Shown here: positions 24,849 through 33,577 of the stretch, in pieces | How the letters are laid out: each line of letters starts with the position of its first letter | Position numbering within the stretch: position 1 is the stretch's first letter | DNA from: CAG-390 sp964522215 | Lineage (GTDB): Bacteria > Bacillota > Clostridia > Oscillospirales > CAG-272 | Assembly: GCA_964522215.1 (NCBI GenBank) | Contig: CAZFVR010000003.1 | Span: forward strand, 1-64,000 | Direction: 5' to 3' | Length of the DNA: 64,000 bases | Translations under genes and position numbers: made by a program | The notes under the pieces: generated by a model | The model's input: the letters and a program-made list of their open reading frames with translations, nothing else | Told to the model about the DNA's origin: nothing | Database searches by the model: none

Positions 24849-25439
24849 TTAGTCGCTGTTGATATTACCTTGTTTTGTTGCATGGGTCTTGGGAATAAGG
24901 TCGAGCAGTGTCATAACGCCGGGCTTGTATTCGGGCCTGATCATGTGGATCAAAAGCTCCTCGGCAGATGCCAAAAAGCCGATAGCACAGGAGATCCAGC
25001 AGTATACCACACCGGCGTTACCTGCAATAAAATACGGCATCATAAAGACCGCAAGCCCCGTTAGCTTATTCATATATGTGTGGAGCGCGGCAAACCTGTG
25101 GTATCGCACGGCCGCTGTCAGGTAAGCAGACAAGCGCAAGGCCAAAACAATTAAAACAAAGACCCAAATAAGCCTCGGCAGCTTTTCCCATAACACCGGA
25201 AATATGCGCAGTATCATTGCAGCGTAGAACAAAAGGTCCGCACAGCTGTCAAGCTTTGCTCCAAACTCGGTCGTTCCGTGGCTTGCGCGAGCTATCACTC
25301 CGTCCATAACATCGCTGAACCCGCACAAACTGTATATAATAAAGAATTCCATCGACAGTGGCGGTATGAAGAAAAGGATGGCCGCGCCCACCATGCGCAA
25401 TGCGGTCAGCATATTTGGCAATGTTAATAGATTCCTCAT
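24849..25439 (-). CDS. CDP-alcohol phosphatidyltransferase (PgsA-like)
   Basis: A 196-residue membrane enzyme carrying the complete CDP-alcohol phosphatidyltransferase motif at residues 45-70, 'DVMDGVIARASHGTTEFG' followed by 'AKLDSCAD' (D-x2-DG-x2-AR-x8-G-x3-D-x3-D). Members transfer a phosphatidyl group from CDP-diacylglycerol to an alcohol such as glycerol-3-phosphate, inositol or serine. The opening 'RNLLTLPNMLTALRMV' is PgsA-like, but the substrate is not fixed by sequence. GGAGG lies five bases before the ATG at 25439. No promoter is obvious in the 80 bases upstream, so readthrough from the tRNA side is possible. Confidence 0.88.
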   Translation of the reverse strand: MRNLLTLPNMLTALRMVGAAILFFIPPLSMEFFIIYSLCGFSDVMDGVIARASHGTTEFGAKLDSCADLLFYAAMILRIFPVLWEKLPRLIWVFVLIVLALRLSAYLTAAVRYHRFAALHTYMNKLTGLAVFMMPYFIAGNAGVVYCWISCAIGFLASAEELLIHMIRPEYKPGVMTLLDLIPKTHATKQGNINSD

Positions 25440-25663
25440 GTACGCCTCCATTGAATTGAATTTTTGACTTACTACTGCCCCAAAAGCCAAAAGCGTTTTT
25501 GCGTGGCCTGCCGGCGGCTGCAAAAAAAGCAAAAGCATCGGACTCCGCGCGATACGCCGTTCCGATGCTAATGTTAGATAGAGCCCAAGTTGCAACCGAA
25601 CAATGCGGCGGTTGAGCATGAACGAATAAATACCTCGCTCGGTATTCAGTATAAAGAAAAATG
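25440..25663 (-). promoter_or_regulatory. Unannotated structured region upstream of the phosphatidyltransferase gene
   Basis: No convincing gene lies in this 224-base interval. It holds a terminator-like hairpin at 25521-25569 and, nearer the tRNA terminator, a small ATACC/GGTAT stem. It may be a leader with an attenuator or a small RNA. It does not match 6S or signal-recognition-particle RNA as far as I can see. Confidence 0.35.
25521..25569 (-). terminator. Terminator-like hairpin in the phosphatidyltransferase leader
   Basis: Perfect 9-bp arms (AGCATCGGA 25534-25542, complement 25561-25569) with an 18-base GC-rich loop. The minus strand continues TTTTGC then seven T. It lies only about 95 bases after the tRNA terminator. 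Confidence 0.6.
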
Positions 25664-25690
25664 CGGGCTGTCGCTTGATGCGACAGCCCG
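25655..25690 (-). terminator. Terminator of tRNA-Leu
   Basis: A perfect 11-bp stem (CGGGCTGTCGC 25664-25674 and complement 25680-25690) with a five-base loop is followed on the minus strand by CATTTTTCTTT. It starts three bases after the CCA end. Confidence 0.92.
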
Positions 25691-25692
25691 TT

Positions 25693-25779
25693 TGGTGCCG
25701 GTGGCGGGGGTCGAACCCGCACGTCCGTGAAGACACGGGATTTTGAGTCCCGGGCGTCTGCCAATTCCACCACACCGGC
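25693..25779 (-). tRNA. tRNA-Leu (anticodon CAA)
   Basis: An 87-base class II tRNA. The acceptor stem is GCCGGTG/CACCGGC with discriminator A and an encoded CCA. The D loop contains AATTGGCAGA. The anticodon stem CGGGA/TCCCG encloses loop CTCAAAA, giving anticodon CAA, which reads TTG codons. A long variable arm (TGTCTTCACGGACG region) and T-loop GTTCGACC are present. It has its own promoter and terminator. Confidence 0.97.
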
Positions 25780-25813
25780 ATATTGTGCGGTTGCGAATAC
25801 AAACAACATCTTT

Positions 25814-25842
25814 ATTATAGCACATATTTTCTTAAAAATCAA
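25814..25842 (-). promoter_or_regulatory. Promoter of tRNA-Leu
   Basis: TTGATT (25837-25842) and TATAAT (25814-25819) with a 17-base spacer and TGC immediately before the -10, about 35 bases from the tRNA 5' end. Confidence 0.8.
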
Positions 25843-26012
25843 GCCCGCGAGCGTTTTTTTATTCTGTTTTCGGAAAGTTTTTTTCGTTTCTTTGCCACGC
25901 ACATCAGGTCTTTTGGTGGTTTTCCCTCCTCCCGTGTTGTCGCATGGCAGTTCGACGGCATAAGATAGTACAGAACAAAACAGCCACGCTGTGCTATAAC
26001 GGAGGTGGATCA

Positions 26013-26501
26013 ATGGCAGATCGTGATGAATATGAAAAAGAAAGCGTGACCGCTCGCGACAGAGAAACGGTTGGGGATGATAAAATGGCAGTCGATGCTG
26101 ATGTCGCCGGCAGTGGGCGACTGATAGTACGAGTTTTTACGGCATCGGGTGCCGTTCCGCTTGAGGGAGCGGTAGTCGTTGTGCGCAACACACCGTCGGG
26201 CGGTGGAATAATAGCATCGCTGATAACCGATCGCAGCGGCATTGCCCCTGCGCTTGCACTTCCCGCACCACCGAGAGCCCGGGCACAGCGCCCCGGGGGC
26301 GCTGTGCCATACTCGATATACGGAATAGATGTTTTCCTTGACGGATACTACACGCCTATATTTGAAAGCGTTCCGATATATGACGGTATAACTTCGGTTC
26401 AAAATGTTGGAATGATACCATTGCCGGAGAACGGGCGTGCTGACGGCAAACAGCAGGATGACAGGATCATCTATCCCGAATCTCCACAGCCCCCGCTTTG
26501 A
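26013..26501 (+). CDS. Small protein with a carboxypeptidase-regulatory-like beta domain
   Basis: A 162-residue protein without a signal peptide. An acidic and basic N-terminus is followed by a beta-sandwich-like domain: 'GRLIVRVFTASGAVPLEGAV', 'SLITDRSGIAPALALPAPP', 'PYSIYGIDVFLDGYYTPIF' and 'VGMIPLP'. This resembles CarboxypepD_reg/Cna-B type folds. It lies directly upstream of a SpoIID-like protein with peptidoglycan-binding repeats and overlaps that gene's upstream region, suggesting one operon. GGAGGTG precedes the ATG at 26013 by five bases. A role in spore wall assembly is inferred from context only. Confidence 0.75.
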   Translation: MADRDEYEKESVTARDRETVGDDKMAVDADVAGSGRLIVRVFTASGAVPLEGAVVVVRNTPSGGGIIASLITDRSGIAPALALPAPPRARAQRPGGAVPYSIYGIDVFLDGYYTPIFESVPIYDGITSVQNVGMIPLPENGRADGKQQDDRIIYPESPQPPL

Positions 26502-26551
26502 ATGGCGAAGATAGCACAAAACACATCGACAGAAGAGATAAGGAGACAATG

Positions 26552-27949
26552 ATGCCAACAGTAACACCGGTGATCCCCGAAATGATAACAGTGCACCTCG
26601 GCCCGCCGTCATCCGCTGCACGCAATGTTACACTTCCCTTTTGGAGCTACATTGCCAACGTTGCATCAAGCGAGATCTATCCCAACTGGCCGGAGAGTGC
26701 ACTGCGCGCAAATATATACGCGCAGGTAAGCTTTGCGCTGAATCGTGTATACACCGAATACTATCGATCGCGCGGCTATGATTTTGATATAACCAATTCT
26801 ACAGCCTTTGACCAGTATTTTGTTGAGGGCAGAGACATATTTGAAAATATAAATGAGCTGGCAGGTGAGCTGTTTAACAGTTATGTGGTACGCCGCGGCA
26901 GTATCGAACCGCTGTTTACCCAATATTGCAACGGCACCACGGTGACCTGCGGCGGGCTTTCACAATGGGGGACGGTCGAGCTTGCCGAGCGAGGGCTGAC
27001 TCCCTATGAGATACTGCAATATTATTACGGCGAGGATATAGACATAATTACGAATGTTCCCGTGGAAAATGTACGCGCATCGGCACCCGCAGTTCCCCTG
27101 CGGCTCGGCAGCGGCGGCAATGATGTGCGGAATTTACAGATACGGCTGAACAGGATATCAAAAAACTATCCCGCCATACCAAAAATAGTACTGACCGACG
27201 GGCTTTTCTCAACAGATACCGAGGATGCCGTTATCGAATTTCAACGTATAGCGAGACTGACGACCGACGGCGTGGTCGGCAATGCAACATGGTATGCGAT
27301 AATTTTTTACTTTAATGCGGTAAAAAGGCTGAATGAGCTTAACTCCGAGGGGCTTTTGATAACCGAGGTGTCACAGGACTTCCCAAGTCAGCTCGGTGAG
27401 GGCACACGCGGACAATCGGTGCGCAATCTGCAATACTACATAAGCTACCTCTCGCGCTACTACCCCGGTATTCCATCGGTGACAGTAGATGGTATATTCG
27501 GCAATGAAACCGCGGCGGCTGTGATAGATGCGCAAAACACCTTCGGGCTTACGGCGGACGGCATTGTGGGTCCCGTCACTTGGCAAAGCATTTATAACGC
27601 ATACCTCGGGATCATTCGCACCATTCCGCTTGAATATATCGAGGGTAGCGCCGTACCTTTTGGCGGCACACCGCTGCGGCTGGGTTCGGAGGGCGAGGCA
27701 GTGGTGCTTTTACAGCGATATCTCGGACGAATATCCGAGACCCTTAGTGAGATCCCGAGCGTGCCCACATCAGGCTACTTTGGCGAGTTAACAGACAATG
27801 CCGTACGCATTTTTCAAGAGTTTTACGGCCTGCCTGTCACCGGTGTGGTGAATATCGAAACATGGGATGCAATAGCCGGTGTTTTTGAGGATGTAACGGC
27901 CGGCGACGAACTGGCGGATGGGCAGTATCCCGGGTATTCCATATCCTGA
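26552..27949 (+). CDS. SpoIID-like protein with three peptidoglycan-binding domains
   Basis: A 465-residue protein. The N-terminal part resembles the SpoIID/LytB domain: 'VASSEIYPNWPESALRANIYAQ' corresponds to the conserved E-M-P...W-P...A-L-K-A-Q-A segment with the catalytic glutamate. 'GGLSQWGTVELAERGLTPYE' corresponds to the GMSQYGA motif. Three PG_binding_1 repeats follow, each with 'V(R/V)(N/L)LQ...DGxFG...TxxAV...F' and a terminal 'GxVGxxTW' signature (about residues 185-260, 290-365 and 375-455). SpoIID is a lytic transglycosylase of the engulfing mother cell. No signal peptide is visible, which is odd for a wall-acting protein. AAGGAG precedes tandem ATGs; the second, at 26552, has the better spacing. 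Confidence 0.85.
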   Translation: MPTVTPVIPEMITVHLGPPSSAARNVTLPFWSYIANVASSEIYPNWPESALRANIYAQVSFALNRVYTEYYRSRGYDFDITNSTAFDQYFVEGRDIFENINELAGELFNSYVVRRGSIEPLFTQYCNGTTVTCGGLSQWGTVELAERGLTPYEILQYYYGEDIDIITNVPVENVRASAPAVPLRLGSGGNDVRNLQIRLNRISKNYPAIPKIVLTDGLFSTDTEDAVIEFQRIARLTTDGVVGNATWYAIIFYFNAVKRLNELNSEGLLITEVSQDFPSQLGEGTRGQSVRNLQYYISYLSRYYPGIPSVTVDGIFGNETAAAVIDAQNTFGLTADGIVGPVTWQSIYNAYLGIIRTIPLEYIEGSAVPFGGTPLRLGSEGEAVVLLQRYLGRISETLSEIPSVPTSGYFGELTDNAVRIFQEFYGLPVTGVVNIETWDAIAGVFEDVTAGDELADGQYPGYSIS

Positions 27950-28000
27950 ACCGCACGATCCCTTGGGTCACATGATACACACGGAGGATAAGACGAGAAA

Positions 28001-28537
28001 ATGAGCAAATCGATAAATGAAGTCACCGAAAAGGCGGCGCGGCAAAACATCCAAAAATATCTTCGCAGGTTATCCTATTTTGAGCCATCGATCCCACCGC
28101 CGCCGATAGACGGTTTGGCAGGCGATGAGACGACACGCGCCATACGCGCCTTTCAGGCACTGAAGGGTCTTGCGGAGAACGGCATTGTCGACAAAGAAAC
28201 ATTTGAGCAACTGTTTGAGGCATACGAGAACACCACCGAAAAGTATGCCCCGCCACTTGGCATCTCGCCATTTCCAGGCACACCCGACGGCTATAAGGTC
28301 GAACACGGAAGCCGCGCACCGATAGTTAAGCTGATACAGTTCATGCTTTTGGAGGTATCCGCAATATACGACGGCGTATCCCTCACGGTCAACGGCATCT
28401 ATGACACGGAAACAGAGGCGGCGGTTCGCGAATTGCAGACGGTAAATCTTTTGCCGATCAACGGAGAGGTGGATAAAACGACATGGGATGCACTGGCACG
28501 CGCCTACGGGTATTATCTTTTATATACCGATCCTTGA
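28001..28537 (+). CDS. Protein with two peptidoglycan-binding domains
   Basis: A 178-residue protein made almost wholly of two PG_binding_1 repeats. The first reads 'NIQKYLRRLSYFEPSIPPPP' then 'DGLAGDETTRAIRAFQALKG'; the second 'VKLIQFMLLEVSAIYDG' then 'NGIYDTETEAAVRELQTV'. Each ends in a Gly-x-Val-Asp-x-x-Thr motif. There is no catalytic domain or signal peptide. It follows the SpoIID-like gene by 51 bases and very likely belongs to the same operon; a structural or targeting role at spore peptidoglycan is inferred. Confidence 0.8.
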   Translation: MSKSINEVTEKAARQNIQKYLRRLSYFEPSIPPPPIDGLAGDETTRAIRAFQALKGLAENGIVDKETFEQLFEAYENTTEKYAPPLGISPFPGTPDGYKVEHGSRAPIVKLIQFMLLEVSAIYDGVSLTVNGIYDTETEAAVRELQTVNLLPINGEVDKTTWDALARAYGYYLLYTDP

Positions 28538-28560
28538 CGGCATAAATCCCACGCTGATGG

Positions 28561-28589
28561 TCAAAAATAGCTGTAAAAGTGCTATATAT
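28561..28589 (+). promoter_or_regulatory. Possible promoter upstream of the clpC-like gene
   Basis: GTCAAA near 28560 lies 17 bases before TATATA near 28583, which also has TGC directly upstream. An inverted repeat TTATGT/ACATAA follows at about 28591-28605. The match is modest and the gene could also be read from the upstream operon. Confidence 0.3.
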
Positions 28590-28650
28590 GTTATGTACAA
28601 CATAAAAATACAAAAGCAGAAATCCAGAGATCGGCACTGCGGAGAGACAG

Positions 28651-31137
28651 ATGAAAAGCAAATTTTCACAAAAAGCACAAAACACGCTTGATAGGGCGCG
28701 TGAGATCGCCTCCGAGCTTGGCTACAGCTATATCGGAACAGAGCATATACTCCTCGGAATGCTCGGCGAGGAGTCATCGGTAGCCGCCCGCTTGCTCTAT
28801 GCCCGCGGCGCAGAATATGAAAAGCTCTACGCTATAGCAGACAAATGCGGAGGTACGGAACGCCCGCGCGAGCTGATACCCTCGGATATGACACCAAAGC
28901 TACGGCGGCTGATAGAAGCATCCGCAGGGAATGCCACAAGATCGACAAGATCCTTGATAGGCACAGAGCACATGCTGCTCGCACTTTGCGATTGTCGTGA
29001 CGGTGCGGCGATAAAGATGCTTACAGATTCAGGTGTATCGGTAAGTGAGGTGCGGAGAGATATACTATCATATCTTGAAAGCCAAAAAAAGACCTCCGGC
29101 GGCATATTGGAGGATACAGGGCGTGAACCGGCGATCGAGGGTGCACCCACCATATCAAAATACGGCCGTGACCTGACGGCCGCCGCGGAGGCAGGCAGGC
29201 TCGACCCCGCAATCGGCAGAGATGCCGAAACAGAGCGGATGATACAGGTGCTTTGCCGCAGGAGAAAGAACAATCCATGCCTTATCGGTGAGCCGGGAGT
29301 GGGAAAGACAGCAATAGCAGAGGGGCTTGCGGCGCGAGTGGCGGCGGGCAACGTTCCGGATATGCTTGCGGGACAAAGAATAGTAACTCTTGACCTACCA
29401 TCAATGATAGCCGGCGCAAAGTACAGGGGTGAGTTTGAAGACCGAATAAAAAAGGTCATTGAGGAAGCATCCCGCGCACCGGATCTTATTATGTTTATTG
29501 ACGAGATACACATGATCACCGGTGCAGGGGCGGCAGAGGGCGCTATAGATGCGGCCAATATACTCAAGCCTGCCCTGGCTCGCGGCGAGATACGCGTTAT
29601 TGGCTCTACCACGACCACTGAATATCACAGGCATATAGAACGAGACACTGCTCTTGCCAGACGCTTTCAGCCGATAATGGTCGCAGAACCCACGTCCGCC
29701 GAAGCACGACTAATTCTTTTGGGCCTGCGCCAAAGATACGAAGCGCACCATGGGCTTAAAATAACAGACGAGGCGATAGAGGCTGCGGTTCGGCTATCGG
29801 CACGCTACATCACCGACCGCCGTCTGCCGGATAAAGCAATAGATCTTATAGATGAAGCGGCGGCCGGTAAGCGTATAGCCATGGCTGCCTCACCAGACAG
29901 CATGGAGAGCATCGCGCGAGAGCTTCGCAAGGTCAGCCGCGCCAAGGAAAATGCAATTCGCGATCAGGATTTCGAGCTTGCGGCGTCTTTGCGCGATCGC
30001 GAGCTTGAGATACGAAGCACAGCATCCTTGGCCGCCGCAAAAAGAAAGCATGACCCCGCGTCTGTCACCGCCGAAGATGTGGCGGCTGTCGTTACGGAAA
30101 TGAGCGGTGTTCCCTTGAGCTGTCTCGGTTCCGACGAGGCCGCGCGACTGGCAGATCTTGAGGCGGTGCTATCACGGCGTGTGATAGGTCAGCGGGCAGC
30201 TGTTGCAGCCGTCACGGCTGCAATAAAGCGCGGGCGGCTTGGCCTTTCTGACCCCGACCGTCCAACCGGCTCCTTTATCTTTGCCGGCGGGAGTGGAGTG
30301 GGAAAGACCAAGCTTTGCTCAGTGCTTGCCGAGGAGCTGTTCGGCACCTCGGGCGCTCTCATTAAGTTTGATATGTCCGAGTACATGGAAAAGCACAGTG
30401 TATCAAGGCTTATAGGTTCACCTCCAGGATATGTGGGCTACGGCGAGGGCGGACAGCTGACCGAGCGGGTAAAACGCCGACCATATTGCGTTGTGCTTTT
30501 TGATGAGATAGAAAAGGCGCACCCGGATATTTTTGATCTTTTACTGCAGATACTCGAGGACGGACGTTTGACCGACAGCGAGGGCAACGTGACGGATTTT
30601 AAAAACACGGTCATCATCATGACGACCAACATAGGTTCGTCTCACCGTCGCGCCAACTCCATAGGCTTTAATAACAACGACAACAACGACCGAGCCGCCG
30701 GCGACAGTGAGCACATCAGGAGCGCTTCACTTGCAGCTACAGCAGCTGAAAGAAAGCGTATCGGCGCGGCAATAGATGCAGCTTTTCGCCCCGAGCTTTT
30801 AAACCGTTTGGATGAGATAGTGATATTTGATGAGCTTGGCGAGGAGTCTATGATGCAAATATGCAGGATAATGCTTGGGGAGCTTACAAAACGCTGTGCA
30901 GCGGGCAGTCATGCCGTAGGCCTTACCTTTGATGATGCCACAGTTTCCCATATATGTCGCCTTGCCATGGAAAAACACAGCGGCGCACGTCCGTTACGCG
31001 GAATGATCAGGCGCGAGATAGAGGAAAAACTGTCCGATATCATCATCAATGCATCGTCTGCCGAACACCGGGATATATCCAATATCGACGTATCATTGGA
31101 TGAAGCAAGAGATCGTTTAATATTTAACATCATTTGA
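28651..31137 (+). CDS. clpC: ClpC-like AAA+ chaperone ATPase
   Basis: An 828-residue Hsp100 protein with a double Clp N-domain (1-150, two 'IGTEHxLLxxL' repeats). The first AAA+ module has Walker A 'GEPGVGKTAI' and Walker B 'LIMFIDEIHMI'. The middle region carries a UVR-like motif ('AIRDQDFELAASLRDRE') typical of ClpC. The second AAA+ module has 'GGSGVGKTKL' and 'VVLFDEIEKAH'. An 'SIGF' loop around residue 670 is a ClpP-docking motif, so it should feed substrates to ClpP. The usual ctsR-mcsA-mcsB neighbours are absent; it follows cell-wall/spore genes instead. GGAG lies six bases before the ATG. Confidence 0.93.
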   Translation: MKSKFSQKAQNTLDRAREIASELGYSYIGTEHILLGMLGEESSVAARLLYARGAEYEKLYAIADKCGGTERPRELIPSDMTPKLRRLIEASAGNATRSTRSLIGTEHMLLALCDCRDGAAIKMLTDSGVSVSEVRRDILSYLESQKKTSGGILEDTGREPAIEGAPTISKYGRDLTAAAEAGRLDPAIGRDAETERMIQVLCRRRKNNPCLIGEPGVGKTAIAEGLAARVAAGNVPDMLAGQRIVTLDLPSMIAGAKYRGEFEDRIKKVIEEASRAPDLIMFIDEIHMITGAGAAEGAIDAANILKPALARGEIRVIGSTTTTEYHRHIERDTALARRFQPIMVAEPTSAEARLILLGLRQRYEAHHGLKITDEAIEAAVRLSARYITDRRLPDKAIDLIDEAAAGKRIAMAASPDSMESIARELRKVSRAKENAIRDQDFELAASLRDRELEIRSTASLAAAKRKHDPASVTAEDVAAVVTEMSGVPLSCLGSDEAARLADLEAVLSRRVIGQRAAVAAVTAAIKRGRLGLSDPDRPTGSFIFAGGSGVGKTKLCSVLAEELFGTSGALIKFDMSEYMEKHSVSRLIGSPPGYVGYGEGGQLTERVKRRPYCVVLFDEIEKAHPDIFDLLLQILEDGRLTDSEGNVTDFKNTVIIMTTNIGSSHRRANSIGFNNNDNNDRAAGDSEHIRSASLAATAAERKRIGAAIDAAFRPELLNRLDEIVIFDELGEESMMQICRIMLGELTKRCAAGSHAVGLTFDDATVSHICRLAMEKHSGARPLRGMIRREIEEKLSDIIINASSAEHRDISNIDVSLDEARDRLIFNII

Positions 31138-31161
31138 TCCTGATTTTTTTGCAATTTTGTA

Positions 31162-31190
31162 TTGACTGAAATTCTTTTTTGTGCTATAAT
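31162..31190 (+). promoter_or_regulatory. Promoter of gdhA
   Basis: TTGACT (31162-31167) and TATAAT (31185-31190) with a 17-base spacer and TGC before the -10, 44 bases ahead of the start codon. Confidence 0.85.
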
Positions 31191-31233
31191 ATCGCCGTTA
31201 AAAAGATAATGAAAGCCTCAGGAGGTACTAAAA

Positions 31234-32577
31234 ATGAAATATAACGAGGATTTTATTGCAAAAATCATTTCCGATGTGCAAAAGCGGAATCCGGGCGAGC
31301 CCGAGTTCATTCAGGCGGTCAAAGAAGTGCTTGAATCTATCTCTCCCATCCTTCGCGCAAGGCCCGATATCGTCGAGGCGGGGATCATAGAACGACTCGT
31401 AGAGCCCGAGCGCATGATCACATTCCGCGTTGCGTGGGTGGATGACAACGGCCAAGTAAATGTTAACCGCGGCTATCGCGTGCAATTCAACTCGGCCATC
31501 GGCCCTTATAAGGGCGGACTTCGTTTCCATCCCAGCGTTAATGCCTCAATAATCAAATTCCTTGGCTTTGAGCAGACATTTAAAAACTCGCTTACAGGTC
31601 TTCCCATGGGCGGCGCAAAAGGCGGATCTGATTTTGACCCCAAGGGCAAGAGCGATGGCGAGATAATGCGCTTTTGCCAAGCGTTTATGTCCGAGCTTTA
31701 CAGGCATATAGGACCTGATACGGATGTTCCCGCAGGTGACATTGGTGTTGGCGGTCGCGAAATAGGCTATCTCTTTGGACAGTATAAAAAGATTTGCAAT
31801 GAGTTTACAGGTGTGCTTACAGGCAAGTCACTGAAAGCCGGCGGCTCGCTTGCGCGTACAGAGGCAACCGGATTCGGGCTTTGCTATTTCACCGATGAGA
31901 TGCTCCGCGATGCAGGCACATCCTTTGAGGGCAAGCGCGTAGTCATATCCGGCTCCGGCAATGTTGCAACATATGCCGCTGTAAAGGCGCAGACGCTCGG
32001 TGCCAAGGTCATTGCAATGAGTGATTCGTCCGGTTATGTTGTTGACGAGGACGGCATCGACATCGATCTCATGAAAGAGATAAAAGAGGTCCGCCGCGCA
32101 CGTATCAGCGAATACGCGGCCCAAAAAGGCGTTAAATTCGTACCCAACTGCCGCGAGATCTGGACAGTTCCCTGTGATATCGCACTTCCCTGCGCCACTC
32201 AAAACGAGCTTGATGCAGAGGGCGCGGCGGCACTTGTAAAGAACGGTGTTATGGCCGTAGCCGAGGGTGCTAACATGCCCTCCACACCGGAAGCTATTGA
32301 GATCTTCAAGTCAAACGGTATACTCTTTGCTCCCGCCAAGGCATCCAATGCCGGCGGCGTAGCGACGAGCGGTCTTGAAATGTCGCAAAACTCTATGCGC
32401 CTCTCCTGGAGCTTTGAAGAGGTCGATGAGCGCCTTCACGGCATTATGAAGAACATCTACAAAAATGCATCCGAGGCGGCCGAGCAGTATGGACATCCGG
32501 GCGATCTTGTTGTTGGTGCAAACATTGCAGGATTCAGCAAGGTGGCCGAGGCCATGCTTTGGCAGGGCATCTGCTGA
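31234..32577 (+). CDS. gdhA: NADP-specific glutamate dehydrogenase
   Basis: A 447-residue enzyme interconverting 2-oxoglutarate plus ammonium and glutamate, the size and sequence of the hexameric bacterial/fungal class. The substrate domain has 'GPYKGGLRFHPSVN' and 'PMGGAKGGSDFDPKGKSD' with the catalytic lysine; 'DVPAGDIGVGGREIGY' contains the catalytic aspartate. The Rossmann domain has 'VVISGSGNVATYAA'. AGGAGG lies eight bases before the ATG. It has its own promoter and a strong terminator, so it is monocistronic. Confidence 0.97.
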   Translation: MKYNEDFIAKIISDVQKRNPGEPEFIQAVKEVLESISPILRARPDIVEAGIIERLVEPERMITFRVAWVDDNGQVNVNRGYRVQFNSAIGPYKGGLRFHPSVNASIIKFLGFEQTFKNSLTGLPMGGAKGGSDFDPKGKSDGEIMRFCQAFMSELYRHIGPDTDVPAGDIGVGGREIGYLFGQYKKICNEFTGVLTGKSLKAGGSLARTEATGFGLCYFTDEMLRDAGTSFEGKRVVISGSGNVATYAAVKAQTLGAKVIAMSDSSGYVVDEDGIDIDLMKEIKEVRRARISEYAAQKGVKFVPNCREIWTVPCDIALPCATQNELDAEGAAALVKNGVMAVAEGANMPSTPEAIEIFKSNGILFAPAKASNAGGVATSGLEMSQNSMRLSWSFEEVDERLHGIMKNIYKNASEAAEQYGHPGDLVVGANIAGFSKVAEAMLWQGIC

Positions 32578-32613
32578 TCCGAGCGACGGTTTATACTTAT
32601 AACGATCAAATCA

Positions 32614-32660
32614 GGCCACCGCAGTCGGGGGGATCCCCGCGCGGTGGCCCTAATGTTTTT
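32614..32660 (+). terminator. Terminator of gdhA
   Basis: GGCCACCGC (32614-32622) pairs perfectly with GCGGTGGCC (32641-32649), with further GGGG/CCCC pairing inside, followed by a T-rich tract. It may also stop dapA transcription from the other side. Confidence 0.88.
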
Positions 32661-33574
32661 TATTTTATCTGCAACACTTTTTGCAGCGAATCCATGACAA
32701 CGGAACGTTTGTCATCCTCCAAGGGCACCAGTGGCAATCGCAGGTATGGGCGGCAAAGGCCCAGTTCTGACATAGCATATTTTAGCGGTATCGGGTTAAC
32801 ATCGCAAAACAAAGCCCGCATCAGCGGGAGCGCATGCTGCCATGCCTGCAATGCCTCACCGCATTTACCATCAAAGAATAAGCGGCATATCTCATGTATC
32901 TCTTCCGGTATGATATTGGATGCCACCGATATCACCCCGGCGCCTCCGTATGCAAGCACGGGCAGGGTCAGCTCATCATCACCCGAATAAATATCGACTG
33001 CCTCCTCCCCCATATCTCGGCATATCCCGGTGAGCATCGCTGTGTGCCGCAGATCTCCGGTGGCATCCTTTACGGCAACGATATTCGGAATACTAAACAG
33101 CTCTCTCCATGTGGCAGGGGAGATATTCACCCCGGTGCGTGACGGCACGGTATAGACAATTATCGGCAGTGAGACACCGGCCGCGATCCGCCTGTAATGC
33201 TCTGCTATGCCAAATTGTGAGGTTTTGTTGTAAAACGGAGTGACTACCAGCAAAGCATCTGCCCCGCAAAGCTCGGCAGAGTGTGAAAGTCGCACCGCCG
33301 CATTCGTATCATTCCCGCCTGTACCCGCTATAAGCGGCACGCGGCGCTCCGCCTTGTCTATGCGTTCCCGCGCATAGTGCCAGATCTCGGCCTTCTCATC
33401 AGATGCAAGCGTTGGGGACTCGCCTGTAGTGCCGCAAAGCACTACTGCATCTATACCTGCGGAAATTTGACGGTCTATCAATCTGCCAAGGGTATCGAGA
33501 TCCACTGTCCCATCATCGGTAAACGGTGTGGCAAGCGCGGTAGCTGCACCCCTGAATATATTGTATCTGCTCAT
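32660..33574 (-). CDS. dapA: 4-Hydroxy-tetrahydrodipicolinate synthase
   Basis: A 304-residue TIM-barrel lyase joining pyruvate and aspartate semialdehyde at the entry of lysine, diaminopimelate and dipicolinate synthesis. Motifs include 'LCGTTGESPTLASDEK', 'GTGGNDTNAA', 'IVYTVPSRTGVN' with the catalytic tyrosine, and 'IVAVKDATGD' with the Schiff-base lysine. In the usual YNVPxRTG motif the Asn is Thr here. The ATG at 33574 matches the family start, but GGGAG is 14 bases away and a TATAAT sequence lies only three bases upstream. Its product feeds SpoVFAB, encoded 1.5 kb away. Confidence 0.95.
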   Translation of the reverse strand: MSRYNIFRGAATALATPFTDDGTVDLDTLGRLIDRQISAGIDAVVLCGTTGESPTLASDEKAEIWHYARERIDKAERRVPLIAGTGGNDTNAAVRLSHSAELCGADALLVVTPFYNKTSQFGIAEHYRRIAAGVSLPIIVYTVPSRTGVNISPATWRELFSIPNIVAVKDATGDLRHTAMLTGICRDMGEEAVDIYSGDDELTLPVLAYGGAGVISVASNIIPEEIHEICRLFFDGKCGEALQAWQHALPLMRALFCDVNPIPLKYAMSELGLCRPYLRLPLVPLEDDKRSVVMDSLQKVLQIK

Positions 33575-33577
33575 TTG

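Noticed and set aside
28538..28650. CtsR operator upstream of the clpC-like gene
   Set aside because: One GGTCAAA heptamer occurs, but the required second direct repeat at three-base spacing does not.
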